This document shows, one piece after another, positions 50,522-59,790 of a DNA stretch of 64,000 nt. A program made the position numbers and the translations under genes. How positions within the stretch are numbered: the stretch's first letter is position 1; each line of letters opens with the position of its first letter. The notes under the pieces were generated by a model, which did not search any database, was not told the origin of the DNA, and worked only from the letters and a program-made list of their open reading frames with translations. This stretch comes from Treponema sp. (GTDB taxonomy: Bacteria > Spirochaetota > Spirochaetia > Treponematales > Treponemataceae). The stretch lies in the NCBI GenBank assembly GCA_017449265.1, contig JAFSJW010000039.1, positions 36,493 to 100,492 of the forward strand, given 5' to 3'.

Positions 50522-51610
50522 ATGAAAAAATCAGTTTTATTCGGAATGTCTTTTTTGGCGGCTTCCGTAATGTTCACTGCTTGCAACAAAAAGCAGGCAT
50601 CTTCTGGCTCGGATGCACAGAAAATCGTCCGAATCAATTTTCAGACAGGAACTCTTTGTGCGGCTCCTGTTCATGTCGCAATGAAAATGGGACTTTTTGA
50701 GGAAGAGCTAAGTGCAATCGGTCAGAAAGCAGAATTCGTTCCTCAGGTTGAAGGCGGAGCTACTTTGGCTGAGATGATTGCTTCTGGCAAAGTTGATGCT
50801 GGCTACGGCTTGTACGCAACCCAGATGCAGGCAATCGAAAACGGTCTTCCAATTTCGTACACTTCTGGAATTCATGTCGGCTGTACAAAATATTATGTCC
50901 GCGCCGACTCAGACATTTATTCTGCGAAAGACCTTCGCGGAAAAAAAATCGGTGTTCCCGGGCTTGCTGACTCAAGTGTTATGAACCTAAAGCGAAAGCT
51001 CATGGACGAAGGAATCGGCGTTACGGCAGATAACAACGAAGTGGAATTTGTTGCTTACGCATCGGCTGACCTTGCAATCGCTTTGAACAACGGGGCGGTG
51101 GATGTAATCGGGGCGCATGACCCTGTGGCAACAAAAGGTGAGCGCGCTTACAACTTCCGAAAAATTCTTGACACGGGAATCGATGAAAAATTCGTGAACG
51201 AATATTGCTGCCAGCAGTTTGTTACCCACAAACTTCTCCGCGAAAATCCGGAAGGCGCGGCCGCTGTAACAAGAGCCTTGCAGAAAGCAAGCGCGTTCGT
51301 TGAGGCAGAGCCTCGCCTTGCTGCCAAGCTTCAGATTGAAAACAACCTTGTCGCAGGTGATTTGGACTTCAACGCAGAGCTTCTTGAAGAGCTTAATTTC
51401 ATTCCGAGCCGCTCTCTTGGCAAAAAAACTTTTGACAAGGCTGCCCGCCAGCTTCAGGAAGCAGGAATCTTAAAAAAGACGACTGACATTGAAAAGTATA
51501 TTGCCCAGAGCTATATCGAGCTTTTCGGAGTTCCTGACGGCTACACTTACGACAAAGAAACAAAAACTTACAAAGAGATAAACGGCGAGCGCACAAGCTT
51601 CTCACTGTAA
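50522..51610 (+). CDS. Sulfonate/NMT1-type substrate-binding lipoprotein
   Basis: 362 aa from ATG 50522 (GGAGG before it). Lipoprotein signal ending FTAC at about residues 18-21. The mature protein is a type II binding fold of the SsuA/TauA/NrtA group: PVHVAMKMGLFEEE, GKVDAGYGLYATQMQ, LRGKKIGVPGLADSS, NNGAVDVIGAHDP. It is the ligand-capturing partner of the ATPase upstream. Ligand not determinable; the setting suggests a sulfur compound. Confidence 0.87.
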   Translation: MKKSVLFGMSFLAASVMFTACNKKQASSGSDAQKIVRINFQTGTLCAAPVHVAMKMGLFEEELSAIGQKAEFVPQVEGGATLAEMIASGKVDAGYGLYATQMQAIENGLPISYTSGIHVGCTKYYVRADSDIYSAKDLRGKKIGVPGLADSSVMNLKRKLMDEGIGVTADNNEVEFVAYASADLAIALNNGAVDVIGAHDPVATKGERAYNFRKILDTGIDEKFVNEYCCQQFVTHKLLRENPEGAAAVTRALQKASAFVEAEPRLAAKLQIENNLVAGDLDFNAELLEELNFIPSRSLGKKTFDKAARQLQEAGILKKTTDIEKYIAQSYIELFGVPDGYTYDKETKTYKEINGERTSFSL

Positions 51611-51620
51611 ATTAAAAAAA

Positions 51621-51692
51621 TCGGTCATTGAGCGAGTCGAAATGACCATGCAGAATAAAAATCTGTGTGGTTTCGACATGCTTAACCACCGA
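51621..51692. repeat. REP-like repeat (family C, copy 2)
   Basis: CGGTCATTGAGCGAGTCGAA-ATGACC then GGTTTCGACATGCTTAACCACCG, similar to 44101-44188. Its end runs into the GAGGAGG of the next gene. Confidence 0.75.
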
Positions 51693-51701
51693 GGAGGAAA
51701 A

Positions 51702-51905
51702 ATGAAAAACTTAAACATTATCTTTTCAGCTGTAACATCTGTTTTGGGACTGCTCGTCGGCATCGCTCCTTATACATTCGCAAAAGTCTGCTCTATGCCA
51801 AAAATGCACTGCCATGCTGTGACAGCACCGACTGTTCTTGTGTTCGGAATCTTGATTTTTGCAATTTCTGCTGTTCAGACGGTATTGCTATGGAAAAGAC
51901 GCTGA
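51702..51905 (+). CDS. DUF4418 membrane protein
   Basis: 67 aa from ATG 51702, which follows GAGGAGG. Two membrane helices (about 4-22 and 42-60) with KVCSMPKMHCHAVTAP between, the Cys/His pattern of DUF4418. Function unknown; in other bacteria this gene commonly sits next to a MacB-like permease and an ABC ATPase, as here. Its end overlaps the permease start by 16 nt. Confidence 0.75.
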   Translation: MKNLNIIFSAVTSVLGLLVGIAPYTFAKVCSMPKMHCHAVTAPTVLVFGILIFAISAVQTVLLWKRR

Positions 51906-53101
51906 TTTTTCGGTCAGCGATTGAAAAATCGCTTGCTTTTTCAAATCTATCAAGAAAAGCTTACAGGACGGTTTTGACAGCGGCTCTTGTGGCTCTTTCA
52001 GCCGCCGTCTTGTTTGCTTCGCTCGTCTTGTCTTCAAGTCTTAACGGCGGAATTGAAGGGCTTCGCTCCCGCATGGGGGCGGACTTGCTCGTTGTTCCGA
52101 AAGGATATGAGAAAGGGGCGGAAAATATCCTTCTTTCTGGCGAACCGAATTATTTCTACATGGACAGAACCGTGTTGGATTCAGTTCGTTCAGTTGAAGG
52201 CGTTGAAAAAGCGAGCGGTCAGTTTTATCTTACGAGCCTTTCTGAAAGCTGCTGCGATTTTCCAGTTCAGATTATCGGATTTGAGCCTGAAAGCGATTTT
52301 GTGGTTCAGAATTGGGCAAAATCCCGTATAAAAACTGAGCTGAACGGAGAAGTTTTGCTTTCTGGCTGCAATGTGACCGCCGAACAAGGTAGCGTAAGGT
52401 TTTTCGGCTCACCGCACAAAGTTTCGGCACGGCTTTCAAAAAGCGGAAGCGGCATGGACAATGTGATTTTTTGCGACATGGCGAGTTTGCAGAATATTTT
52501 TGATGATGCGAGGACAAAGGGATTCGGATTTATTTCGGACGGCGACACAAAAAACAAGCTGAGCACGGTTTTAGTTCGCCTTGCCCCGGACGCTTCGGCG
52601 GATTCTGTTGCGTTAAGGATAAAAGGCGCGGTTCCTGGCGTTCAGGTGATTGTGGGCGAAAAGTTCATCCGCAACTTTTCTGAAAAACTTTCGGCTTTCC
52701 TTGTGTTTTTGTATTCGATTTCTGCTCTCATGTTTTTGATTACGATTATTTCTCTTGCGCTTGTTTTTTCAATCACGATTAACGAGCGAAGGCGGGAGTT
52801 TTCGATTCTTCGCGTACTTGGTGCTAACCGTTCGACGCTTCGTTCTGTGCTTTTTTATGAGGCCGCGGTTTTGGGAGCGGGCGGGGCGGCTTTGGGAATC
52901 GGTCTTTCGGCTCTCATAATTATTCCGTTCAACGCGCTTATTTCTCAGAAAATTTCGCTTCCGTTTGCGATGAGCGGGGCAAGGCAGATTCTGGCTTTTT
53001 CTGGAGCGGTTTTTCTGGTGACTGTGCTTTCGTGCCTGATTTCCGCTGTAAACGGGGCTGTGAGGATTTCAAAAATCGAGCCTTACGGAGATGTCAAATG
53101 A
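51890..53101 (+). CDS. FtsX/MacB-like ABC permease
   Basis: 403 aa. One N-terminal membrane helix (about 28-48), a large extracytoplasmic domain (about 50-270), then three C-terminal helices (FLVFLYSISALMFLITIISL and two more), the topology of MacB/LolC-type permeases that move lipoproteins, peptides or drugs outward or extract lipoproteins. Motif RRREFSILRVLGANRSTL is typical. Translationally coupled to DUF4418 upstream and to the ATPase downstream (ATGA overlap). Confidence 0.85.
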   Translation: MEKTLIFRSAIEKSLAFSNLSRKAYRTVLTAALVALSAAVLFASLVLSSSLNGGIEGLRSRMGADLLVVPKGYEKGAENILLSGEPNYFYMDRTVLDSVRSVEGVEKASGQFYLTSLSESCCDFPVQIIGFEPESDFVVQNWAKSRIKTELNGEVLLSGCNVTAEQGSVRFFGSPHKVSARLSKSGSGMDNVIFCDMASLQNIFDDARTKGFGFISDGDTKNKLSTVLVRLAPDASADSVALRIKGAVPGVQVIVGEKFIRNFSEKLSAFLVFLYSISALMFLITIISLALVFSITINERRREFSILRVLGANRSTLRSVLFYEAAVLGAGGAALGIGLSALIIIPFNALISQKISLPFAMSGARQILAFSGAVFLVTVLSCLISAVNGAVRISKIEPYGDVK

Positions 53102-53748
53102 TTGAACTAAAAAACATTTCTAAAACATTCGTTACTCCCAGCGGAAAAAAGACTGTTCTTTCTGATTTTTCTCTCAGTATCGATGACGGAATTTTTCTTG
53201 GCATTTCAGGTGAGTCCGGGGCGGGAAAAAGCACACTTCTTTCTATTATAACAGGTCTTCAGAAGCCAGACTCAGGAAAAGTATTAATCGACGGAACTGA
53301 TATTTTCTCTCTTTCGGACAAAGAGATTTGCGCGTTCAGGAATTCTAACATCGGATTTGTTTCGCAGGAGCAGAGCTTTTTGGAGAATCTCACTGTGCTT
53401 GATAATGTTACTCTTCCTGCTTTTCTTTCCCAGAAACAAAATCTCTCAAAATCACAAATCCTTTCGCGGGCAAAAAAACTTCTTTCGGATTTTGGGATTG
53501 CGCAGCTTTCAGGGCAATATCCCTCAGTCCTTTCTGGAGGAGAAAATCAGCGCGTTTTGATAGCCCGCGCGCTTATGAATGACCCGAAAATCATCGTTGC
53601 CGATGAGCCGACTGATTCTGTCAGCGAAAACCAAACAAAAGAAATCACCCGCATTTTTAAAGCACTTTCTAATCAGGGCAAAACCATAGTTCTGGTGAGC
53701 CACGACAAGACAGCCCTTGAGAATTGCGATGATATATTACGAATCTGA
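53098..53748 (+). CDS. MacB/LolD-like ABC ATPase
   Basis: 216 aa from ATG 53098, overlapping the permease stop. Walker A GESGAGKSTLL (near residue 37), Q-loop FVSQEQSFLENLTVLDNV, signature VLSGGENQRVLIARAL, Walker B IIVADEPTDSV, H-loop VLVSHDKTALE. It drives the permease encoded just upstream. A slightly shorter helical region than LolD; otherwise typical. Confidence 0.9.
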   Translation: MIELKNISKTFVTPSGKKTVLSDFSLSIDDGIFLGISGESGAGKSTLLSIITGLQKPDSGKVLIDGTDIFSLSDKEICAFRNSNIGFVSQEQSFLENLTVLDNVTLPAFLSQKQNLSKSQILSRAKKLLSDFGIAQLSGQYPSVLSGGENQRVLIARALMNDPKIIVADEPTDSVSENQTKEITRIFKALSNQGKTIVLVSHDKTALENCDDILRI

Positions 53749-53857
53749 CATTCCGAACTTGTCTCGGAATCTCAAATAAAATAGATGCTGAAAAAAGATG
53801 ACCGCAAAAAATCAGGCTCTCGATTTCAGTATGACACTAAAAACTTGGAGGTACAAA

Positions 53858-54850
53858 ATGTCTAAAAAAATTTATGATTCACTTACGGAACTTGTCGGTC
53901 ACACGCCGCTTGTCCGCCTGCACGGATACGAAAAAGAACTGGGGTTGAAAGCCCATTTGCTCGCAAAAGTCGAGTATTTCAATCCGATTGGCTCAATCAA
54001 AGACCGCATTGTTTTGCGGATTATAGAAGATGCCGAAAAAGCAGGAAAAATTATCCCTGGAAAAACGACTTTAATCGAATACACAAGCGGAAATACAGGA
54101 ATTGCCGTTAGCGCAATCGGTGCGATGAAAGGCTACAAAGTCCAGATTTATTTGCAGGAAGGAGTGAGCAGGGAGCGGCTTCAGGTAATGAAAGCATTCG
54201 GCGCGAATGTTACAAAAATCGGAGATGTCCCTGAGCTTCAGGACGCGCTCAAAGCAACGAACAATGACTTTGTTGCGGCAACGAACATTTTGAAGCAGCA
54301 CATACGCGAGCGGCAGGCAGCAGGGGACAGCATTTATTTTGTCGATCAGATGATAAATCCGCTAAATCCTACCTCGCATCACGACACGACCGGGCGCGAA
54401 ATCTGGGAGGACACGGACGGTGATTTTGCGGCTCTTGTGGCGAGTGTCGGAACTGCGGGAACAATCCGCGGAATAAGCGACTACATTCACGAGCATAGCA
54501 AAGATGTGAAGATTTTCGCTGTTGAACCTTCCGCAGACGACGGAAAACTTACCGGAATCCACAATTTTACTGATGTTCCTTTTGAACGAGTTCCTCTGAG
54601 CCTCAAAGCGGACGGTGCGATAAAAAGCGGAATCTATGACGAAGTTTTTGTGGCGGACACGAACGGAGCTTTTGAGGCTGCCAGAACGGTGGCAAAGACA
54701 GACGGCGTTCTTGTAGGAAACTCTAGCGGGGCTGCTCTTTGGGGAGCAACGAAAATTGCCCGTCGGGAAGAATTTGCGGGAAAGAATATTGTAGTCGTGT
54801 TTCCTGACACAGGACTCAGGTACCTGAGCACAGATTTGTTCGGAGTGTAA
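53858..54850 (+). CDS. cysK: Cysteine synthase (O-acetylserine sulfhydrylase)
   Basis: 330 aa from ATG 53858 (GGAGG before it). Makes cysteine from O-acetylserine and sulfide. PLP lysine in NPIGSIKDRIV near residue 47, IEYTSGNTGIAVSAI near 70, SVGTAGTIRGIS near 205, and GNSSGAAL near 290. In Firmicutes CysK also binds CymR as a sensor of O-acetylserine; with a CymR-like repressor close by, the same could hold here. No ACCTA-N9-TAGGT box lies directly upstream. A strong terminator follows. Confidence 0.93.
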   Translation: MSKKIYDSLTELVGHTPLVRLHGYEKELGLKAHLLAKVEYFNPIGSIKDRIVLRIIEDAEKAGKIIPGKTTLIEYTSGNTGIAVSAIGAMKGYKVQIYLQEGVSRERLQVMKAFGANVTKIGDVPELQDALKATNNDFVAATNILKQHIRERQAAGDSIYFVDQMINPLNPTSHHDTTGREIWEDTDGDFAALVASVGTAGTIRGISDYIHEHSKDVKIFAVEPSADDGKLTGIHNFTDVPFERVPLSLKADGAIKSGIYDEVFVADTNGAFEAARTVAKTDGVLVGNSSGAALWGATKIARREEFAGKNIVVVFPDTGLRYLSTDLFGV

Positions 54851-54881
54851 AATAAAGCTGGAATTAAGTCCAAGATTATGC

Positions 54882-54922
54882 GGTCGGAAGAGTTTTCATG
54901 CATGCTCTTCCGACCTTTTTTT
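54882..54922 (+). terminator. Rho-independent terminator after cysK
   Basis: GGTCGGAAGAG / CTCTTCCGACC 11-bp stem, then TTTTTTT. Confidence 0.92.
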
Positions 54923-54999
54923 ATGCGCTAAAAAATTTGTGCGGAATATTCTTCAAGAAAACTGACAGTTCTGGTAAAGTAGCTTAGGCAGGTGGCAAA

Positions 55000-55245
55000 A
55001 TGGCTTTTTTGTCGATTTTTATATTGGATATTTTGGTATTGCTTTTTTTGGTAAATCTAGTTATAGGGATTCTTATTGGAATCATAGGGATTGGTTTTCA
55101 AATAAAAAACTATTTGGATATAAAAAAAGGAAGGATAATATCGAAAATCAGGAAAATCGTCGCATTGATTTTTTGCATTGTTGGCAGCGTTTCATTTGTG
55201 ATTGTGGTGATTCTTTTCGTTTTGTATTTTGTAAAAATAAAGTAA
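55000..55245 (+). CDS. Small membrane protein, unknown
   Basis: 81 aa, nearly all hydrophobic: helices about 2-34 and 52-78 separated by a basic loop (KNYLDIKKGRIISKIRKI). AGGTGG before ATG. No family recognised. The following gene is separated by a family-B hairpin element. Confidence 0.6.
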   Translation: MAFLSIFILDILVLLFLVNLVIGILIGIIGIGFQIKNYLDIKKGRIISKIRKIVALIFCIVGSVSFVIVVILFVLYFVKIK

Positions 55246-55253
55246 GGAATACA

Positions 55254-55349
55254 TGATAAAAATTACCTCCATGTAATTTTTATCATTGGCAGATTTTGCC
55301 GTTGGCAAAACTGCGATTTCGTGCCTCCTGCACGACCGCTAACGCGGAG
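55254..55349 (+). repeat. Family-B multi-hairpin element (copy B3)
   Basis: TGATAAAAATTAC/GTAATTTTTATCA; GCAGATTTTGCC/GGCAAAACTGC; CGTGC-CTCCT-GCACG; CCGC-TAAC-GCGG, then AGTTTTTATGGGAG before the ATG at 55367. Nearly identical to B2, in the same relation to the next gene. Confidence 0.9.
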
Positions 55350-55366
55350 TTTTTATGGGAGATTTT

Positions 55367-55651
55367 ATGACAAAGTTAAAATCAATAAGCCGTATTTCGC
55401 AGATGGAGGCTCTTTTTGACGAAGCGAATGAAAAACTGACGGCGTTTGAAAAACAAATTGCCGAATTCAGAAAATTGCGGGAGAATATGAAAAAACTTGA
55501 ATCGTATTATACAAGCGCGGAGTGGAAAAAGGATTTTGCGCTAGATGAGGAGGGAATGCTTCATAAAGACCTGAAAAGGGGCGTTCTGTCCGAAGACGGA
55601 ATCTATAATCTTTTAGAACGATACAGAATATTGCTTGACGACTTGGAGTAA
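55367..55651 (+). CDS. DUF4298 protein
   Basis: 94 aa from ATG 55367, with GGGAG at good spacing; ATG 55355 in the same frame has none. Helical coiled-coil-like start (RISQMEALFDEANEKLTAFE), then YYTSAEWKKDFALDEEGMLH and LKRGVLSEDGIYNLLE, the conserved marks of DUF4298. Function unknown. It is one of four genes here preceded by a family-B element. Confidence 0.8.
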   Translation: MTKLKSISRISQMEALFDEANEKLTAFEKQIAEFRKLRENMKKLESYYTSAEWKKDFALDEEGMLHKDLKRGVLSEDGIYNLLERYRILLDDLE

Positions 55652-55673
55652 ACTGAAATTAGAAAGACCACGG

Positions 55674-55712
55674 ACAAAAAAGCAGGACGGCAGAGAAAGC
55701 CGCCCTGTCCTA
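55674..55712 (-). terminator. Terminator of the DHH gene
   Basis: On the minus strand AGGACAGGGCGGC-TTTCTCT-GCCGTCCT followed by GCTTTTTTG. The stem has a small bulge. Confidence 0.75.
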
Positions 55713-55715
55713 AGT

Positions 55716-56642
55716 CTATGCGTTGGCCTGAGCTGTAAGCTCCGCGAGCATTTTCGCAAGTCCCTCATCCATTGTTTCGTTCGAGAACTGGCATGTTCCG
55801 ACATTTTCGTGACCGCCGCCTCCGTACTTTAGCATGAGCTTTCCTACATTGACTTTTGATGTTCTGTTCAGAATGCTGTAACCGACAGCCGCGGAGCAGC
55901 CTTGTCCGCCGCGCCCGCTTACAATCCATGCCGATATGTTCTGCTCAGGATACATACTGTAAATCATAAATCTGTTTCCGGTGTAAATAGGGTCTACGCC
56001 GCGAAGGTCAGAGATGATGAGATTTCCGTCAACGCGTGTGTGGGCTTTTACCATTTCCTTGAATTTCTCGGTCTGTTCGTTGTAAATCTCGATTCGTTCT
56101 TTAACATCCGGCATTGCGAGAATTTCCTCCGTGCTTTTGTCGCGGCACGCAACCATGAGCTTTTCCATGAGAGCGTAGTTCGGAATGGTGAACTGCCTCC
56201 ATCGTCCAAGACCCGTGCGCGGATCCATGAGAAATCCAACAAGAACCCAGCCCTGCGGATTCTGAATTTCATCAATCGTCAGATGACCAGAGTCAACTTT
56301 GTCAACGGCAACCATGATGTCGTCGTAGTTCGGAAAACGCTCCTTTCCGCCGTAGTATTCGTAGATGATGCGCGCGCATGACGGAGTGATGCGGCTTTCG
56401 CCTTTGTACTGGCCTGCAAGCTGATTTCTCTCGAACTCGCTGGAGTGGTGGTCGAACCAAAGACCGCAGCCTTTTACATAAGGCACATTTGCAAGACAGT
56501 CATTCTCATCGATTGGCACAAGCCCGTCCTGCAAATCCTTGGGATGCGCAAATTTCCAGTGGTCGATAACGCCAACATCCAAAAGCAGCGCACCACAAAC
56601 AAGCCCGTCAAAATCAGAGCGGGTAACTAATCTCATTGCCAT
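55716..56642 (-). CDS. DHH-family phosphoesterase
   Basis: 308 aa. DHH/DHHA1 fold as in NrnA, exopolyphosphatase-like enzymes and c-di-AMP phosphodiesterases. Metal-binding motifs TRSDFDGLVCG (residues 7-17), WFDHHSSEFE, and AVDKVDSGH; C-terminal DHHA1 substrate loop GGGGHENVGTCQF. It would hydrolyse short nucleotide or polyphosphate substrates; the exact one is open. Own terminator at 55674. Start ATG 56642 with GAG-rich upstream. Confidence 0.87.
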   Translation of the reverse strand: MAMRLVTRSDFDGLVCGALLLDVGVIDHWKFAHPKDLQDGLVPIDENDCLANVPYVKGCGLWFDHHSSEFERNQLAGQYKGESRITPSCARIIYEYYGGKERFPNYDDIMVAVDKVDSGHLTIDEIQNPQGWVLVGFLMDPRTGLGRWRQFTIPNYALMEKLMVACRDKSTEEILAMPDVKERIEIYNEQTEKFKEMVKAHTRVDGNLIISDLRGVDPIYTGNRFMIYSMYPEQNISAWIVSGRGGQGCSAAVGYSILNRTSKVNVGKLMLKYGGGGHENVGTCQFSNETMDEGLAKMLAELTAQANA

Positions 56643-56766
56643 AAATCAAAACTCCTTTGTTCATTCTATCACGGAAATTCTGGTGGCGCAAATTTTTTCG
56701 CATATTTGGGAAGGTGTGGAACTCTGCTTTTTTTTGTTTTTTCATTTTTTATTGAAAGAAAAAACA

Positions 56767-56794
56767 TTGTTATGACGATAATTTGTGTTATAAT
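56767..56794 (+). promoter_or_regulatory. Promoter of the chemoreceptor gene
   Basis: TTGTTA (56767-56772), 16 bp, TATAAT (56789-56794), about 125 nt before the ATG. Confidence 0.55.
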
Positions 56795-56918
56795 CCTTCA
56801 AAACTAAATTTCAGAACAACTTTTTTATTGTGCTTTGCACCCTTGACTTATCAATATTTATAGCCAACAATAATATAGTAGTTTTTTAATGTTAGCAATT
56901 TTATTTTTGGGAGCAGAT

Positions 56919-59081
56919 ATGAACAAAAAGCGGGTGTCTATCGCAACTAAACTTTCGATTAGCGTGTCAATCATCATTCTTGCGGTGGTGGCTCTTTCGG
57001 CAATTTTGACCAGTCACTTCTTTTCAAAGTACTGCCTTGACAGCTTTTATGAGAGCGCGGAAACGGCAATTTCCGAATTCTCTGACTCAATCTCAATGTT
57101 TTTCGGGGCAAAAGAGGCGGAGCTTAATGTGTTCGCCGAATCCGATGCAGTTAAGGCGGCGGACGACACTATTCATTCTTTTGTGAACGAGAGCGGACCG
57201 ATTCAGATTCTGGAGTATGAAAAAAGTCCGGTTGAAGAAGAAATTCGCAAAGTTTGCAAGAGCTTTGCAAAAAATGACAAGGACATCGCAGAAATTTATC
57301 TTGGAACGAAATGGGGCGGATATGCCACAAATTTTGACAGCTCTATGAACGGTGGCTACGACCCGCGTAAACGAGCCTGGTACGAAACTGCGAACAAAGG
57401 TAACGGAAGCGTGATGATTACCGATGCCTTCGCATCAACTATCGGGGCTGCTGTTGTCGGAATCACGCGCTGCGCTTATGATGAGAGGGGCGAGTTTGTC
57501 GGAAATGCTTCAATCGAGGTTTCGCTTGATACACTGACTACTATCCTTTCAAATATGAAACTTGGAAAAGACTCGTTCTTTATGATGATTCAAAAAGATG
57601 GCGTAGTTCTTGCAGACACTGGCATCCGAAAAACCAACTTCAAGAATATTTCTGAAATAAATATTCCAGAACTCGCCTCATTCTTTTCAGGTTCAGAAAC
57701 AGTCGGTTCTGTCACTGTTCCAGGCGGCAATTACAGCAAGTATATCACAAAAAAAATTACGAACCAAATGACGGGCTATCAAATCATTGCGTTCTGTCCT
57801 TACGATACTGTTTATGCGACATTCTTCACGACTTTAAAGACAACTCTTTCAACTTGTATTATTTTTGCAATAATCGTGGCTTTGGTAACAGCTTTGACCA
57901 CACGGAAAATTATCCGCCCGCTAAAAACAATCCGCAACAGTATCAGCGAGAGCGCGACTCAGATTGCTCAGGGTAAGGCTGACCTTACGCAAAGAATCAG
58001 CGTCAAGTCAAAAAATGAAATCGGCGATGTGGCGGAGATTTTCAATGTGTACTCAGAAAAATTGCAGGATATTATCAGGAACATGAAGCAGACGAAAGTT
58101 TCGCTTACTGAGGCTGGCGGAATGCTCAACGATTCTACAGATGATGCAATGGATGCAATTTCACAAATCAGCGAAAGCATCGGAAACATGAATGCGGCTC
58201 TTGGCTCGCAAACGGCGAGCGTTTCTCAGACCTCCCAGAGCGTGAACAAAATACTGGACGGTATTTCGTCTCTTGAATCTCTTGTTTCTGCCCAGGGGCA
58301 GGCCGTGCAGGGAGCTTCTAGCGCGGTTGAGCAGATGATTGGTAACATTAGCGAGGTGAACCGCTCCGTTGACAAAATGGCGTTGTCTTTCGGAAAACTT
58401 GAGTCGGATGCGGAGAGCGGGGCAAAGACGCAGGAAGAGCTTCAGAATAAAATCACCGATATTGAGAATCAGTCCATGCTTTTGAGCGAGGCGAACGCCG
58501 TTATTGCTTCGATTGCGGAGCAGACCAACCTTCTTGCCATGAATGCGGCTATTGAGGCTGCTCATGCGGGAGAGGCGGGAAAGGGCTTTGCCGTAGTCGC
58601 GGACGAAATCCGTAAGCTTTCCGAGACATCAAGCACGCAGTCAAAGACTATCGGCGAGCAGCTGAACCAAATCCAGCAGACAATCGGAATCGTAGTTGAG
58701 GCAACGCAGCGCGGCGTTCAGGGGTACGCCCACCTTGCCAGCGAAATCCATGAGACTGACACTCTCGTTCAGCAGATAAAGGCTGCCATGACCGAGCAGC
58801 AGGAAGGCTCTGTTCAGATTACCGAGAGCCTTCACGGCATGAACGACAGTACGCATGAAGTTCAGAACGCTTCCAGGGAGATGTCCGATGACAGCAGGGC
58901 AATCATGGAAGAAATTCGGATTTTGCAGCGCGATACGGACAGCATGAAACAGGGAATGGGCGAAATGGGCGCGAGCGCGTCAAAAATCAACAGCGCGGGA
59001 GAGGCTCTTTCGGAAATCTCAAAACTCATGGAAGATTCAATCGGAAAAATGGGAATGCAGGTTGACCAGTTCACTGTGTAA
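56919..59081 (+). CDS. Methyl-accepting chemotaxis protein
   Basis: 720 aa from ATG 56919 (GGGAG upstream; a further 10 codons of open frame precede it). Membrane helix about 12-32, dCache sensor ([38 protein letters not shown]), second helix about 300-325, HAMP ([20 protein letters not shown]), and canonical signalling tip [20 protein letters not shown]. The DPRKRAWY pattern is typical of dCache receptors for amino acids and other small molecules. A ~200-nt RNA gene follows. Confidence 0.93.
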   Translation: MNKKRVSIATKLSISVSIIILAVVALSAILTSHFFSKYCLDSFYESAETAISEFSDSISMFFGAKEAELNVFAESDAVKAADDTIHSFVNESGPIQILEYEKSPVEEEIRKVCKSFAKNDKDIAEIYLGTKWGGYATNFDSSMNGGYDPRKRAWYETANKGNGSVMITDAFASTIGAAVVGITRCAYDERGEFVGNASIEVSLDTLTTILSNMKLGKDSFFMMIQKDGVVLADTGIRKTNFKNISEINIPELASFFSGSETVGSVTVPGGNYSKYITKKITNQMTGYQIIAFCPYDTVYATFFTTLKTTLSTCIIFAIIVALVTALTTRKIIRPLKTIRNSISESATQIAQGKADLTQRISVKSKNEIGDVAEIFNVYSEKLQDIIRNMKQTKVSLTEAGGMLNDSTDDAMDAISQISESIGNMNAALGSQTASVSQTSQSVNKILDGISSLESLVSAQGQAVQGASSAVEQMIGNISEVNRSVDKMALSFGKLESDAESGAKTQEELQNKITDIENQSMLLSEANAVIASIAEQTNLLAMNAAIEAAHAGEAGKGFAVVADEIRKLSETSSTQSKTIGEQLNQIQQTIGIVVEATQRGVQGYAHLASEIHETDTLVQQIKAAMTEQQEGSVQITESLHGMNDSTHEVQNASREMSDDSRAIMEEIRILQRDTDSMKQGMGEMGASASKINSAGEALSEISKLMEDSIGKMGMQVDQFTV

Positions 59082-59153
59082 AAAAAAGCAAAAATTTTCA
59101 AAAAAATTGAAAATTTTACTTGCGTTTCTGAAAATCTGTGATATTATTAAATT

Positions 59154-59353
59154 GTGGTCAGGAAAGAGATGAGGACTTACACCGGCTGCACGATAAGGAG
59201 GCGTATATGCAATTTCCGACAAAGATAGCCGACCTTTTTAAGGTCATTTAGCAGACAAAATCCACCTGCGGTCAAGCAGGGCTTCATATAATGCCCTTCA
59301 TAATGATGAAGACTAGGCATAGTATAAACCGCCAAAAGCTGGCGGTTTTTTTT
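59154..59353 (+). ncRNA. Structured ~200-nt RNA with 14-codon ORF (copy 1)
   Basis: Promoter TTGCGT (59120-59125), 16 bp, TATTAT (59142-59147). Then GTGGTCAGGAAAGAGATGAG, AAGGAGG, a 14-codon ORF, hairpins CCTGC-GGTCAA-GCAGG and CTTCAT-AATG-ATGAAG, and a terminator AAACCGCCA/TGGCGGTTT with T8. Homologous to the minus-strand unit at 44953-45156 over its whole length, including the promoter. Loops vary while stems are kept. Confidence 0.78.
59207..59251 (+). CDS. 14-residue peptide MQFPTKIADLFKVI
   Basis: Frame of 14 codons behind AAGGAGG at ideal spacing, inside the structured RNA. Compared with copy 2: synonymous change at Lys6, conservative changes in the second half, identical length. Overlaps a GACCTT/AAGGTC hairpin. 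Confidence 0.5.
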   Translation: MQFPTKIADLFKVI

Positions 59354-59374
59354 ATGCGCCAATCAGGAGAGAAT

Positions 59375-59650
59375 ATGTGCAGAAAATGCGGAAAACCTAT
59401 TTCCATCCAAATACATCGCTCGTCAACTTGTCCGTTCTGCGGGGCGGACCTTCATTCATGCGTGAACTGTTCGTTCTATTCGCCGGGAAGTCATTATGAC
59501 TGCCACGAGACTGTGGAGGAGCTTGTAAAGGACAAAGACAAGGCGAATTTCTGCGGCTTTTTCTCCGTAGCAAAGAATTTTAATTCCGCATCCTCTGAAG
59601 ACAAAGCCCAGAAGGCTCGGGATGCGTTCAACGCGCTTTTTAGCTCTTGA
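59375..59650 (+). CDS. Small zinc-ribbon protein
   Basis: 91 aa from ATG 59375 with AGGAGA before it. Two Cys pairs at the start, MCRKCGKPI and CPFCGADLHSCVNCSFYSPG, form one or two zinc ribbons; the rest is helical (DKANFCGFFSVAKNF). Function unknown; similar small proteins are widespread in spirochaetes and clostridia. Starts 20 nt after the terminator of the RNA unit. Confidence 0.7.
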   Translation: MCRKCGKPISIQIHRSSTCPFCGADLHSCVNCSFYSPGSHYDCHETVEELVKDKDKANFCGFFSVAKNFNSASSEDKAQKARDAFNALFSS

Positions 59651-59654
59651 TTTA

Positions 59655-59694
59655 ATAGGCGCGTTCGGAAACATCAGTTTTCCGAACAGGTCTA
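59655..59694. repeat. Short family-A palindrome
   Basis: AATAGGCGCGTTCGGAAAC then TTTTCCGAACAGGTCTAAT, just after the zinc-ribbon stop codon. Confidence 0.8.
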
Positions 59695-59790
59695 ATGCTT
59701 TCCGTGCGTACCTGCTTTGAGAATCTTGTGGAAAAGTACGAAAATAACGGGGCGCAATGAGGTGGCTGGAACATATTTTTTTAGGCTCGT

